From contig BMWJ01000003.1 of the NCBI GenBank assembly GCA_014651175.1, positions 372,001-436,000 on the forward strand: a DNA stretch of 64,000 nucleotides. Direction: 5' to 3'. Made by a program: the position numbers and the translations under genes. The first letter of the stretch is position 1, and every line of letters begins with the position of its first letter. Under the pieces are notes generated by a model. It saw nothing but the letters and a program-made list of their open reading frames with translations, searched no databases and was not told the DNA's origin. Of the stretch, positions 17,405 through 25,861 are shown in pieces. The stretch comes from Streptomyces clavifer. Its GTDB lineage: Bacteria; Actinomycetota; Actinomycetes; Streptomycetales; Streptomycetaceae.

Positions 17405-19327
17405 ATGTCTCTCGCGTCCCCCGCCCTCGATGTGTCCGGCCTGCGTGACTACGCCTACGAGTGGGCGGTGGTGGACGTGGAGACCTCCGGGCTGGTGGCG
17501 CGCCGGGACCGGGTGCTCTCCGTCGCCGTGGTGACCCTCGGACCGGACGGTGTGCAGACCGGTGAGTTCTCGGCGCTGCTCAACCCCGGCTGCGACCCCG
17601 GGCCGGTCCATGTGCACGGGCTCACCTCCGAACGGCTGCGGGGTGCGCCGGTCTTCGGGGACATCGCCGGAGAGATCGCCGCGATGCTCCAGAACCGGGT
17701 GCTGGTCGCGCACAACGCCCAGTTCGACTACGACTTCCTCGCTCACGAGTTCGCCCGGGCGGGGCTGCGGCTGCCCGTCGCCCAGCGTCTGTGCACCCTG
17801 GCGCTGAACCGGCGGGTGGATCCGCCGACCGATGATCTCCGGCTGGGCACGCTGGCCGCCCACTACGGGGTCACGCAGCTGGCGGCCCACGACGCCCTCG
17901 ACGACAGCCGCGTGCTGGCCGGGGTGCTGCGCGGCACGCTGCGGGATGCGGCGCAGCTCGGTCTGCCGCTGCCTCTGGTGGCCTGCCCGCCCCGTCAGGA
18001 CCCGAAGTTCACGCCCCGGTCGCCCAAGGCCTCGTGCGACTTCCGCAATCCGGGGCGGCTCACCGCCGACGGCCCGTTGGTCCAGGGCATGAAGGTCGCC
18101 GTGACCGGGGAGACGGCCACTCCCAGGCCGGAGTTGATCGATCGTATCGCCGCCGCCGGGCTGAATCCGATGTCCTCCGTCAGCCGCCACACCAGCGTCC
18201 TGGTAACCAACGACGACGCCTCGGGCTCCGCGAAGGCGCGGCGCGCCCACGCGGAAGGCGTCCCCGTCATCGACGAGCTCACCTTCCTGCGCCTGCTCGG
18301 TGACGTACGCCCCGGCAACCGGCACGGGGGGACGACCGGCGCTCCGGCCCTGATCCCTGCCCCTGTCCTTGCCCCGGCCGCTGCTCCGGCCTCCGTGACC
18401 GCTCCCGTGACCGCTCCTCCGGTGACGGGTGAGGTGGCGCCGCCGCCCGCGTCTCCCGTTCCGCCCCCGGTGGCGATCCCTCCGGCGCGCGAACCGCGGA
18501 AGGCGCCTGTGCCGTCCGGGGCGCCCGGCAAGCCGCTGGCCGGGCGGCGGGTGCTCGTCCTCGGCGGCACACACCCCGAGGCCGTGGCTGCCCGCACCCG
18601 CGTCGTCGAGCTCGGCGGGTCCGCCGCGATCAACCTCTCCGCGAGCGTCACCGACGTCGTGCTCCTCGCCGGGGGAGCGGCCGACCGGCGCATGCGCCGG
18701 ATCACCTCGCTCGAGTTCCCCACCCATGAGGCCGCCTGGATCGAGGCGCCGACCACCGAGCCGCACCGTGACCGGAGCGGACGGGGGCAGGCCGAACACG
18801 TACTGCCCCGAGGAGGGGTCGTGGACCTTCCCCACGGTCAGGCCTCAGCGGTCCCGTGGACCGTCACGGCCACCTGGGGCCAGCAGACGGACTGCGAGAT
18901 CGACATCGTCGCGTTCGTCGTCGACGAGGACGAACAAGTGCCCTTCGACGAGGACTTCGTGTTCTACGGTGCCCCGGAGAACCCGGCCGGCACCGTACGC
19001 ATCCTCGGCGACGGCCCCACCGAACAGACCGTCAGTGTGAGTCTCGGCTCGCTTCCGCCCTCGGTCGGCAGGGTCGTCGTCGCGGCGGCCATCGACGGCG
19101 AACCGACCTTCGGCGACGTCGGAGCGATCCAGATCACCGCGGGCCCCGGGACCAGCGCGGCGCCCCTCGCCCAGTCCACACTCGACGCCGCCACCACGGA
19201 GCGCACCATGCTGCTCGTCGAGCTCTACCGCCGCGGACCGCTGTGGCGGCTGCGTACCGTCGGGCAGGGGTACGACCACGGCCTCGGCGCCCTCGCCCGT
19301 GGCTACGGAGTCGATGTCGCGGACTGA
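17405..19327 (+). CDS. DEDDh exonuclease - BRCT - TerD-domain fusion protein
   Basis: 640 residues from ATG 17405 (MSLASPALDVSGL); upstream in-frame starts exist but add unstructured residues. The N-terminal domain is a DnaQ-like 3'-5' exonuclease: DVE at residues 24-26 (VVDVETSG), LVAHNAQFDYDFL, and AAHDALDDSR supplying the DEDDh His and Asp. A BRCT domain follows (VQGMKVAVTGETATPRPEL...VSRHTSVLVTN). A Pro/Ala linker leads to a second BRCT-like segment (LAGRRVLVLGGTHPEAV). The last 150 residues are TerD-like (TATWGQQTDCEIDIVAFVVDED, FVFYGAPENP). This combines nucleic-acid processing with a stress-resistance fold that binds Ca2+ in TerD. Its role is unknown, plausibly a repair or defence nuclease. 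Confidence 0.88.
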   Translation: MSLASPALDVSGLRDYAYEWAVVDVETSGLVARRDRVLSVAVVTLGPDGVQTGEFSALLNPGCDPGPVHVHGLTSERLRGAPVFGDIAGEIAAMLQNRVLVAHNAQFDYDFLAHEFARAGLRLPVAQRLCTLALNRRVDPPTDDLRLGTLAAHYGVTQLAAHDALDDSRVLAGVLRGTLRDAAQLGLPLPLVACPPRQDPKFTPRSPKASCDFRNPGRLTADGPLVQGMKVAVTGETATPRPELIDRIAAAGLNPMSSVSRHTSVLVTNDDASGSAKARRAHAEGVPVIDELTFLRLLGDVRPGNRHGGTTGAPALIPAPVLAPAAAPASVTAPVTAPPVTGEVAPPPASPVPPPVAIPPAREPRKAPVPSGAPGKPLAGRRVLVLGGTHPEAVAARTRVVELGGSAAINLSASVTDVVLLAGGAADRRMRRITSLEFPTHEAAWIEAPTTEPHRDRSGRGQAEHVLPRGGVVDLPHGQASAVPWTVTATWGQQTDCEIDIVAFVVDEDEQVPFDEDFVFYGAPENPAGTVRILGDGPTEQTVSVSLGSLPPSVGRVVVAAAIDGEPTFGDVGAIQITAGPGTSAAPLAQSTLDAATTERTMLLVELYRRGPLWRLRTVGQGYDHGLGALARGYGVDVAD

Positions 19328-19746
19328 CGGGCGGCGTGGAGGCGCCGCGCGCCGCTGATCCGGTCGCGTGTCGGTCCGCGGCCCACAGCGTCCGGGAGGA
19401 CGGCCTCCGGCTCCCAGGGCCCCGGGGCGCCACAAGGGTCCGCAAGGAGTCGGGGCGGCGGCCGGAAGCCGGGTCCGGGATCAGTCAGCGGCCGGCCACG
19501 CCCGTCCGTACGGGAGCGGGGCGAGGGCGAGGGCAAGGGGCAAGGGGCAAGGGGCGATGCCCGCTCGTCGTTTCCTTGCCCCGTCGCCCGTCGTCTTCGC
19601 CCGTCGCCCGTCGTCACCGTCCTTCGCGCGAGATCACACGAGGTGCCGGGGCCGCCCCCACCGGGGCACGGGCCTTCGTATCGAGGAGGGGGTCCTCATG
19701 GCGGTCGTCGACCTCAGCGCCGGGCTCGGGCCCGTCGGCGACGGCC
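19328..19746. other. Convergent gap with short tandem and direct repeats
   Basis: About 420 bp between the exonuclease stop and the terminator before the HAD gene. It contains three tandem CAAGGGG units at 19534-19554. CCCGTCGCCCGTCGTC occurs twice, at 19580-19595 and 19600-19615. The open frames here look like GC-rich chance frames with no recognisable protein. Confidence 0.5.
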
Positions 19747-19774
19747 CTGGGCACCGGGGCGGCCCGGTGCCCAG
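19747..19774 (-). terminator. Perfect 12-bp terminator hairpin of the HAD gene
   Basis: CTGGGCACCGGG pairs exactly with CCCGGTGCCCAG around GCGG, 26 bp beyond the minus-strand stop. It could also stop transcripts from the convergent exonuclease gene. Confidence 0.7.
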
Positions 19775-19800
19775 TCGCGGACCGGTACCGGGTCGCGGGG

Positions 19801-20601
19801 TCAGCCGCCGAGCCGCTCCACCAGGTCGGGCACGTCCGCGAAGGAGTCCAGGACGTGGTCCGGGGCGGTGTCGGACGCCGCGTGCGTCTCGGGCAGGTAC
19901 TTGCCGGTCTTCACCAGAACGCCGGTGATGCCATGGCGCTGGGCGGCCAGCACGTCCGACTCGATGTCGTCGCCCACCATCAGCGTCTCGGAGGGGGAGG
20001 CGCCCAGATGGGCCAGGGCCGCGGCGAAGAACGCCCCGGCCGGCTTGCCGGTGACGGCGGCCTCGGTACCGGCCGCACGTTCCAGGCCCTCGAGGAAGGC
20101 ACCCGTGTCGAGGGTGAGGCCTCCGGAGGTGCGCCAGTACAGGTTCCGGTGCATGGCGACGAGCCCGGCGCCCTGCTGTAGATGACGGAACGCGCGGTTG
20201 AGTGCGGTGTACGTGAACGCGGCACCCGCTCCGCCCAGGACGACGACGTCCGGTACCGCGCCCTCGTCGTCCTCCTCCTCGACCAGCGTCACCCCCGACA
20301 GGTCGTTCCGGACGTCGCCGCTGTTGATCAGCAGGCAGCGCGCCTCCGGGTGGTGCTCGCGCAGATACGCGGCGGTGACGGCGGGCGCGGTGAGGATGTC
20401 GTCGGGCCCGACGGGGAAACCCGCCCCGACGAGCCGCTCGGCGATCCCGGCGCGGGTCCGTGACGTGGTGTTGGTGACCAGCACCAGCGGAATGTCGGCG
20501 GCGCGCAGCCGTCGCACGGCCTCCACCGCACCGGGCAGCGGCTCCCAGGACACCGTGAGCACGCCGTCGATGTCGATCAGGACCGCTCCGATTCGTTCCA
20601 T
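19801..20601 (-). CDS. HAD-IIA family hydrolase (NagD/LHPP-like phosphatase)
   Basis: 266 residues from ATG 20601 (MERIGAVLIDIDGVL). AGGAG sits only 1 nt from the ATG, but no other start fits. Motif I is DIDGVL with both catalytic Asp residues, motif II LVTNTTSR, motif III the Lys in VTGKPAGAF, and motif IV MVGDDIESD. The large cap between motifs II and III is typical of subfamily IIA. LHPP-like members hydrolyse phospho-amino acids or small phosphate esters and NagD members nucleotides; the specificity here is open. It is divergent from the PRTase-hydrolase gene across 135 bp. Confidence 0.92.
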   Translation of the reverse strand: MERIGAVLIDIDGVLTVSWEPLPGAVEAVRRLRAADIPLVLVTNTTSRTRAGIAERLVGAGFPVGPDDILTAPAVTAAYLREHHPEARCLLINSGDVRNDLSGVTLVEEEDDEGAVPDVVVLGGAGAAFTYTALNRAFRHLQQGAGLVAMHRNLYWRTSGGLTLDTGAFLEGLERAAGTEAAVTGKPAGAFFAAALAHLGASPSETLMVGDDIESDVLAAQRHGITGVLVKTGKYLPETHAASDTAPDHVLDSFADVPDLVERLGG

Positions 20602-20736
20602 GCTCCTGACCGTCCCCGACTTGCCGAAAAGGCGCAAATGGGATTGTTTCGAAGGTGGGGGCGGTGTGTCCGCCGCAGGGCGGCGGAGTTCTTCGTTCCG
20701 CCCGCCCCTCGCCTCAGACGTTGGAGGTGAACCACC

Positions 20737-22035
20737 GTGCTGTTCACCGACCGCACGGACGCCGGGCGGCAACTCGCCGGAGCTCTCGGACACCTGCTGC
20801 CGCGCGACCCCGTCGTCCTGGGACTTCCCCGCGGCGGAGTACCGGTGGCATTCGAGGTGGCGCATGCGCTCCGCGCCCCGCTCGACGTGATCGTGGTCCG
20901 CAAGCTGGGTGTTCCGTACCACCCGGAACTGGGCTTCGGCGCGATCGGCGAGGGCGGGGTGCGCGTCATCAGTGACGAGATCGTCCGGCATGCCGGGGTG
21001 CGGGAGGAGGACCTCGAGTCCGTCGAGCGCGCCGAGTCCGCGGAGCTCCTCCGACGGGCCGGGGCGTACCGGGAGGGCCGGCCGCGTCTCCCCCTCACCG
21101 GCCGGACGGTGGTCGTGGTCGACGACGGGATCGCCACCGGGGCGACCGCCAGAGCCGCGTGCCGGGTCGTACGGGCGCAGGGCGCCGCCCATGTCGTCCT
21201 GGCGGTGCCGGTGGCATCGCCGGACGCCGTCGCCCGGCTGCGCGACGACGTGGACGAGGTCGTGTGCCTCTCCACACCGAGCCTCTTCTCCGCCGTGGGC
21301 GAGTGGTACCGGGACTTCTCCCAGACCTCCGACGAAGAGGTCGTCACCCTCCTGGCGCGGTCGCCGGCGGGAAGGGCGCAGACGGGAGGGGCGCCTGCGG
21401 CCGAGGAGGTCGAGGTGGACGCGGGCGGGGTGGTACTCGCCGGGGATCTGGTGCTCCCCGCGGGCACCGGGGCGGTCGTGGTGTTCGCCCATGGTTCGGG
21501 CAGCAGCCGCCACAGCCCCCGCAACCGCTCCGTGGCGACCGCGCTGAACGGGGCCGGTCTGGGCACCCTGCTCCTCGACCTCCTCACCCCCGGGGAGGAG
21601 GTCGACAGGGCCAATGTCTTCGACATCGGGCTGCTGGCCGGCAGGCTGGCGGACGCCACACACTGGCTGCGGCGCCGCGCGGCCGTCCCGGTCGGCTCCT
21701 TCGGTGCGAGCACCGGGGCCGCGGCAGCGCTGCGGGCCGCCGCCGCGACCGATTCGGGGGTCGGCGCCGTGGTCTCCCGCGGAGGGCGCCCCGACCTGGC
21801 CGGGGCGGATCTGTCCGGGGTGCGGGCGCCGACACTGCTCATCGTGGGCGGCGACGACACGACGGTGATCGACCTCAACCGGCAGGCGCAGGCGGCGCTC
21901 CACTGCGAGAACCGGCTCGACATCATCCCGGGCGCCACGCACCTGTTCGAGGAACCGGGCGCACTGGACCGGGTCGCGGAGCTGGCCCAGGAGTGGTTCA
22001 CCAGGCATCTGATGCCGGGCGACGGCCGGGGCTGA
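20737..22035 (+). CDS. Phosphoribosyltransferase - alpha/beta hydrolase fusion
   Basis: 432 residues from GTG 20737, with GGAGGT at 20723-20728 and 8-nt spacing. Residues 1-215 form a type I PRTase fold with the PRPP loop VVVVDDGIATGATARAA and LGLPRGGVPVAFEVA. Residues about 225-432 form a dienelactone-hydrolase-like domain: oxyanion VVVFAHGSGSSRHSPRNR, nucleophile GASTGAAAA, Asp in GGDDTTV, His in GATHLFEE. The same two-domain design occurs in mycobacteria (Rv0571c type, a member of the DosR dormancy regulon), but no substrate is established. The PRTase half may be regulatory or hydrolytic rather than biosynthetic. It is transcribed away from the HAD gene. Confidence 0.88.
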   Translation: MLFTDRTDAGRQLAGALGHLLPRDPVVLGLPRGGVPVAFEVAHALRAPLDVIVVRKLGVPYHPELGFGAIGEGGVRVISDEIVRHAGVREEDLESVERAESAELLRRAGAYREGRPRLPLTGRTVVVVDDGIATGATARAACRVVRAQGAAHVVLAVPVASPDAVARLRDDVDEVVCLSTPSLFSAVGEWYRDFSQTSDEEVVTLLARSPAGRAQTGGAPAAEEVEVDAGGVVLAGDLVLPAGTGAVVVFAHGSGSSRHSPRNRSVATALNGAGLGTLLLDLLTPGEEVDRANVFDIGLLAGRLADATHWLRRRAAVPVGSFGASTGAAAALRAAAATDSGVGAVVSRGGRPDLAGADLSGVRAPTLLIVGGDDTTVIDLNRQAQAALHCENRLDIIPGATHLFEEPGALDRVAELAQEWFTRHLMPGDGRG

Positions 22036-22369
22036 GGAGAAGCGGCCGAGAGGGGGGCCGAGGGCCACGGCGGGTCGGGGAGTCGACGGTGGCGCGGCCG
22101 TGCGGGTGCCGGGGACCACGACGAGCGGCCGATTCAGGAGACCGGCCGGGGTGACGACGGCCGGAGGCGTTCCGCGGACCGGCCGGGGGCGAAGACTACG
22201 GACTGCCGAATGGGCGCCGGGATCCGACCGAGGCTGACCGCGAAGGCCGAGAGGGCACCGGGGTCCGGCCGGGATCTCCCGTCGAGCCACCGGATACGCC
22301 TCGGCACACCCACCTGCCCTGCCCCTATCCTGGCCCCCGGGCAGGCGCCGGCACCACGAAGAGCGGGAC
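22036..22369. other. Intergenic gap without recognised content
   Basis: 334 bp between the PRTase-hydrolase and the GNAT gene. It is very GC-rich. I see no coding frame, strong hairpin, operator or promoter pair. The GNAT promoter presumably lies at its right end. Confidence 0.4.
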
Positions 22370-22933
22370 ATGCGGGTGGGGCACGTGGACGGCGCTGGCA
22401 TCGGGCCGTATGCCGACGGGATACAGCGCGTGTACACGGACGTGTTCTCGGCGCCCCCGTGGAACGAGGACCCCGGGACGGCCGCCCTGTACGCAGGCCG
22501 GCTCGCCTCCGACGCGGCGCGAACCGGGTTCGCCGCCGCGCTCGCCCTCGACGACGCGGACGCCGTGACCGGCTTCGCCACCGCCTGGGCCACGCCCGAC
22601 GCCTTCCCCGCCGACCGCAGCCACGGGCAGGTCGCCGCCGCCCTCGGGCCCGACCGGGTCGCGGCATGGCTGTGCGGGGCCGTGCAGGTGGACGAGCCGG
22701 CGGTCGCCCCCACCGCACGCGGCACCGGACTCGGCGCGCGGCTGCCGGCGGCAGTCACCGACGCGGCCCCGGACGGGCGGCGCCGGCTGCTCACCTCGGT
22801 CCACGCAAAGGCCACGCCGGGCTTCTACGCGCAGGTCGGCCGGCACCGGCTCCCCGATACCGTCCCGGGCCGGGCGGGACTCGCCGTACTCCTCGGGCCC
22901 CGGCATCAGGCCCGGGCCCACAGCGCCCCCTGA
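22370..22933 (+). CDS. GNAT-family N-acetyltransferase
   Basis: 187 residues from ATG 22370. The acetyl-CoA-binding signature is VDEPAVAPTARGTGLGARLPAAV (R-G-T-G-L-G core, about residues 105-127). It is followed by SVHAKATPGFYAQVGRH, the usual motif B with the Tyr. The N-terminal half (VYTDVFSAPPWNEDPG, AALALDDADAVTGFATAW) matches small actinobacterial GNATs. The substrate is unknown. Both flanks are non-coding, so it is probably a single-gene transcript. The start lacks a strong Shine-Dalgarno. Confidence 0.85.
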   Translation: MRVGHVDGAGIGPYADGIQRVYTDVFSAPPWNEDPGTAALYAGRLASDAARTGFAAALALDDADAVTGFATAWATPDAFPADRSHGQVAAALGPDRVAAWLCGAVQVDEPAVAPTARGTGLGARLPAAVTDAAPDGRRRLLTSVHAKATPGFYAQVGRHRLPDTVPGRAGLAVLLGPRHQARAHSAP

Positions 22934-23069
22934 CGCGCACCCGCAGCGCCTCCGGGGCGCTGAGACGGTGCACCCGGCAACGATGCCGGGCGCGTGCCGC
23001 CGTCTCCGGCGGCGCGAAGTCGGCACTCCCTGTACGCACGTGTACGAGGAGCGATGCCCCACCGTGATG

Positions 23070-23081
23070 TGAATCGATTCA
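23070..23081. promoter_or_regulatory. LacI-family operator O1 (TGAATCGATTCA)
   Basis: This is a perfect 12-bp palindrome centred on CG, about 120 bp upstream of the -35 box. It matches the second site at 23236 in the TGAAnCnnTTCA frame. Confidence 0.6.
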
Positions 23082-23191
23082 AGAGCGGGGAAGATAGTCG
23101 GCCACCCCAAAGACTGTCAAGAGCGCCCATCCATTCCCCCCATTCAGGTCGCACATCGCCCTCCTTGCGTGAACTTCTCGCCATCAACCCA

Positions 23192-23221
23192 TTGACTGTG
23201 CCCGCAATCCCCGTTTAGCTT
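23192..23221 (+). promoter_or_regulatory. Probable sigma70 promoter of the rhamnose operon
   Basis: TTGACT at 23192-23197 and TAGCTT at 23216-23221 are 18 nt apart. The predicted start near 23228 puts the operator at 23236 just downstream, as expected for repression by blocking. Confidence 0.55.
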
Positions 23222-23235
23222 CCGAGCAACCTCAT

Positions 23236-23247
23236 TGAAACCTTTCA
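23236..23247. promoter_or_regulatory. LacI-family operator O2 (TGAAACCTTTCA)
   Basis: Arms TGAAA and TTTCA flank a central CC, close to the LacI-type consensus TGAAACGTTTCA. It lies between the predicted transcription start and the first gene, 166 bp from O1. The cognate repressor gene is not in the window. Confidence 0.6.
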
Positions 23248-23288
23248 CGGCGCGTGGAGCGACACAGTCCCACCGCTGAGGAGCTCCC

Positions 23289-24812
23289 ATGAACCAGTCC
23301 GCCCCGGACCCGGCCCCGGTCCTGGCCCTCAAGGGCGTGAGCAAGTCCTTCGGTGCCGTACGGGCCTTGCAGGACGTGTCCCTGCAGTTGTTCCCCGGCG
23401 AGGCCCACGCACTCGCCGGAGAGAACGGCGCGGGCAAGTCCACGCTGATCAAGGCCCTTGCCGGGGTGCACCGTCCGGACAGCGGCGAGGTGCTCCTCGA
23501 CGGCGAGCCCGTCGTCTTCCACGGGCCGGCCGATGCCCGTGACGCCGGGATCGCGGTCATCTACCAGGAGCCCACGCTCTTCCCCGACCTGTCGATCGCC
23601 GAGAACATCTTCATGGGCCGCCAGCCCCGGCGCGCGCTGGGCCGCATCGACCGCAAGGCCGTGCACGCCACCACCGCCGGACTGATGCGCCGGTTGGGCG
23701 TCGATCTGTCCCCCGACCGGCCCGCCCGCGGGCTGTCGATCGCCGACCAGCAGATCGTCGAGATCGCCAAGGCGCTCTCCTTCGACGCCCGGGTCCTGAT
23801 CATGGACGAGCCGACCGCCGCCCTGACCGGCAGTGAGACGGCCCGGCTCTTCTCCGTCGTCCAGACCCTGCGCGCCGAGGGCGCGGCCGTGCTGTTCATC
23901 TCGCACCGCCTCGACGAGATCTTCGAGCTGTGCCAGCGCGTCACGACCCTGCGCGACGGCCGGTGGATCTCCTCCGAACCCCTGGAGGAGCTCACCGAGG
24001 ACGACCTGGTGCGCAGGATGGTCGGCCGTGACCTCGACGACCTCTACCCGAAGCAGGAGGCCGAGGTCGGCGAGGTCGCCCTCTCGGTGCACCGGCTGAC
24101 CCGCGAGGGCGTCTTCCGCGACGTGTCCTTCGACGTCCGCCGCGGCGAGATCGTCGCGCTGGCCGGGCTCGTCGGCGCCGGGCGCACCGAGGTCGCGCAG
24201 GCGGTCTTCGGTGTCGACCGGGCCGACGCGGGCGAGGTGAAGGTGGGCGGCACGGTGCTGCGGCCCGGCTCACCGACGGCGGCGATGGCCGCCGGGCTCG
24301 CTCTCGTACCCGAGGACCGGCGCCAGCGCGGGCTGGTCATGGATCTGTCGATCGAGCGCAACATCGGTCTCACCGGTCTCGACGAGGTCCGCAAGCGCGG
24401 GCTCGTCAGCCGGGCCCTGGAGCACGACCGGGCCGCCGACTGGGCCGTGCGCCTCCAGCTCAAGTACAACCGGCTGGCCGACTCCGTCGGTGTGCTGTCC
24501 GGCGGCAACCAGCAGAAGGTCGTGCTTGCCAAGTGGCTGGCGACCGGGCCTGCCGTACTGATCGTCGACGAGCCCACCCGCGGCATCGACGTCGGCACCA
24601 AGGCCGAGGTCCACCGGCTGCTCTCCTCGCTCGCGGCGGACGGCCTCGCCGTGCTGATGATCTCCTCCGACCTGCCGGAGGTCATCGGCATGGCCGACCG
24701 GGTGCTCGTGATGCACGAGGGCCGGCTCGTCGCCGAGATCCCGCGCGCGAGCGCCACCGAGGAATCGGTCATGGCGGCGGCCACCGGACGCAATGAAAGG
24801 GCAGCGGCATGA
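23289..24812 (+). CDS. rhaT: Rhamnose ABC importer, double ATPase subunit
   Basis: 507 residues from ATG 23289 with GAGGAG 5 nt upstream. It is an RbsA/XylG-type tandem ATPase. The first domain has [30 protein letters not shown] and [12 protein letters not shown]. The second has the degenerate Walker [12 protein letters not shown], with [15 protein letters not shown] and [13 protein letters not shown]. It energises sugar uptake with the two permeases encoded next. Its stop overlaps the next start by 4 bp (ATGA). Rhamnose specificity comes from the mutarotase at the operon end, not from this sequence. RhaT follows the rhizobial naming for the ATPase. Confidence 0.9.
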   Translation: MNQSAPDPAPVLALKGVSKSFGAVRALQDVSLQLFPGEAHALAGENGAGKSTLIKALAGVHRPDSGEVLLDGEPVVFHGPADARDAGIAVIYQEPTLFPDLSIAENIFMGRQPRRALGRIDRKAVHATTAGLMRRLGVDLSPDRPARGLSIADQQIVEIAKALSFDARVLIMDEPTAALTGSETARLFSVVQTLRAEGAAVLFISHRLDEIFELCQRVTTLRDGRWISSEPLEELTEDDLVRRMVGRDLDDLYPKQEAEVGEVALSVHRLTREGVFRDVSFDVRRGEIVALAGLVGAGRTEVAQAVFGVDRADAGEVKVGGTVLRPGSPTAAMAAGLALVPEDRRQRGLVMDLSIERNIGLTGLDEVRKRGLVSRALEHDRAADWAVRLQLKYNRLADSVGVLSGGNQQKVVLAKWLATGPAVLIVDEPTRGIDVGTKAEVHRLLSSLAADGLAVLMISSDLPEVIGMADRVLVMHEGRLVAEIPRASATEESVMAAATGRNERAAA

Positions 24813-25861
24813 CCACCACCATCGAGAGTCCGCCGGACACCGCGAAGGCGCCGCAGCGGAGTGCCTCCTCGCTCGTGGACGCGGTCTTCCGGGCCCGCGA
24901 GATATCCATCGCCGGGGCGCTGGTCCTGCTGATCCTCGGCACCTATCTGGCCAACCCGCTCTTCCTGTCCGACCAGGGCGTCAAGGACCTGCTGCTCAAC
25001 GCGTCGATCCTGGTGCTCCTCGCGGTCGGTCAGTCCGCCGTGGTGATCACCCGCAACATCGACCTGTCGGTCGGTTCGGTCGTCGGCCTCTCCGCGTTCG
25101 CCTGCGGCAAGTTCGTCGCGGGGACCGACCACGGGGTGCTGACGGTGATGCTCCTCGGCATCGCCATCGGCGTCGTCTGCGGACTGGTCTCCGGCGCCCT
25201 CGTCAGCTTCGGCAGGGTCCCGGCGCTCGTCGTGACCCTGGGCATGCTGTACATCATCCAGGGCATCGACTACTGGTGGGCGCAGGGCGAGCAGATCAGC
25301 GCCTCGGACGTGCCGGACGCGGTCCTGGGCCTGGGCAGCGGCAGCCTCCTCGGAGTCCCGTACCTGCCGCTGATCTCCCTCGTCCTGCTCGCGGCGACCG
25401 CGTACTTCCTGCGGAGCTACCGCTCGGGGCGTGAGCTCTACGCGATCGGTTCGAGCCCGGAGGCCGCCCGGCTCGCCGGCATCCCGATCCGCCGCCGGGT
25501 GCTCGCCGCGTACGCCTTCTCCGGAGCCGTCGCCGGCTTCGCCGGGGCCCTGTGGCTGGCCCGCTTCGGCACCGTCGTCGCGGACAACGCCCACGGCTGG
25601 GAACTGACCGTCGTCAGCGCCGTGGTCGTCGGCGGTGTCGCCATCACCGGCGGAACCGGCACCGTGTGGGGCGCCGCCCTGGGCGCCCTGCTGCTCACCA
25701 CCATCGGCAGCGTCCTGGTCGTCCTGAAGGTGGACTCCTTCTGGCAGGGCGCCATCACCGGTGCGCTCCTCCTGCTGGCCATCAGCGTCGACCGGATCGT
25801 GAACCTGCGGATGACCGCCGCACTGAGGAAGAGGAGCGCCCGTCATGACCACGGCGCCTGA
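24809..25861 (+). CDS. rhaP: Rhamnose ABC importer, permease 1
   Basis: 350 residues from ATG 24809. It is a BPD_transp_2 (RbsC-like) permease with about nine hydrophobic segments beginning [41 protein letters not shown] is the conserved early motif of sugar permeases. The EAA-like loop [19 protein letters not shown] contacts the ATPase, and [18 protein letters not shown] lies near the end. It overlaps the ATPase gene by 4 bp and the next permease by 17 bp, showing tight translational coupling. It pairs with the second permease as a heterodimer. Confidence 0.9.
   Translation: MTTTIESPPDTAKAPQRSASSLVDAVFRAREISIAGALVLLILGTYLANPLFLSDQGVKDLLLNASILVLLAVGQSAVVITRNIDLSVGSVVGLSAFACGKFVAGTDHGVLTVMLLGIAIGVVCGLVSGALVSFGRVPALVVTLGMLYIIQGIDYWWAQGEQISASDVPDAVLGLGSGSLLGVPYLPLISLVLLAATAYFLRSYRSGRELYAIGSSPEAARLAGIPIRRRVLAAYAFSGAVAGFAGALWLARFGTVVADNAHGWELTVVSAVVVGGVAITGGTGTVWGAALGALLLTTIGSVLVVLKVDSFWQGAITGALLLLAISVDRIVNLRMTAALRKRSARHDHGA

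Larger units (their letters stand above)
22934..23288 (+). promoter_or_regulatory. Upstream regulatory region of the rhamnose transport operon
   Basis: 355 bp without a gene. It contains a sigma70-like promoter and two LacI-type operators, listed separately. The left third (22934-23060) holds nothing recognisable. Confidence 0.6.

Noticed and set aside
18361-18480. CRISPR-like or tandem repeat in the Pro/Ala linker of the exonuclease fusion
   Set aside because: Irregular codon-level repetition of a low-complexity linker, without spacer-repeat structure.
22036-22369. Riboswitch or small RNA in the gap before the GNAT gene
   Set aside because: No strong inverted repeats or known riboswitch core seen.
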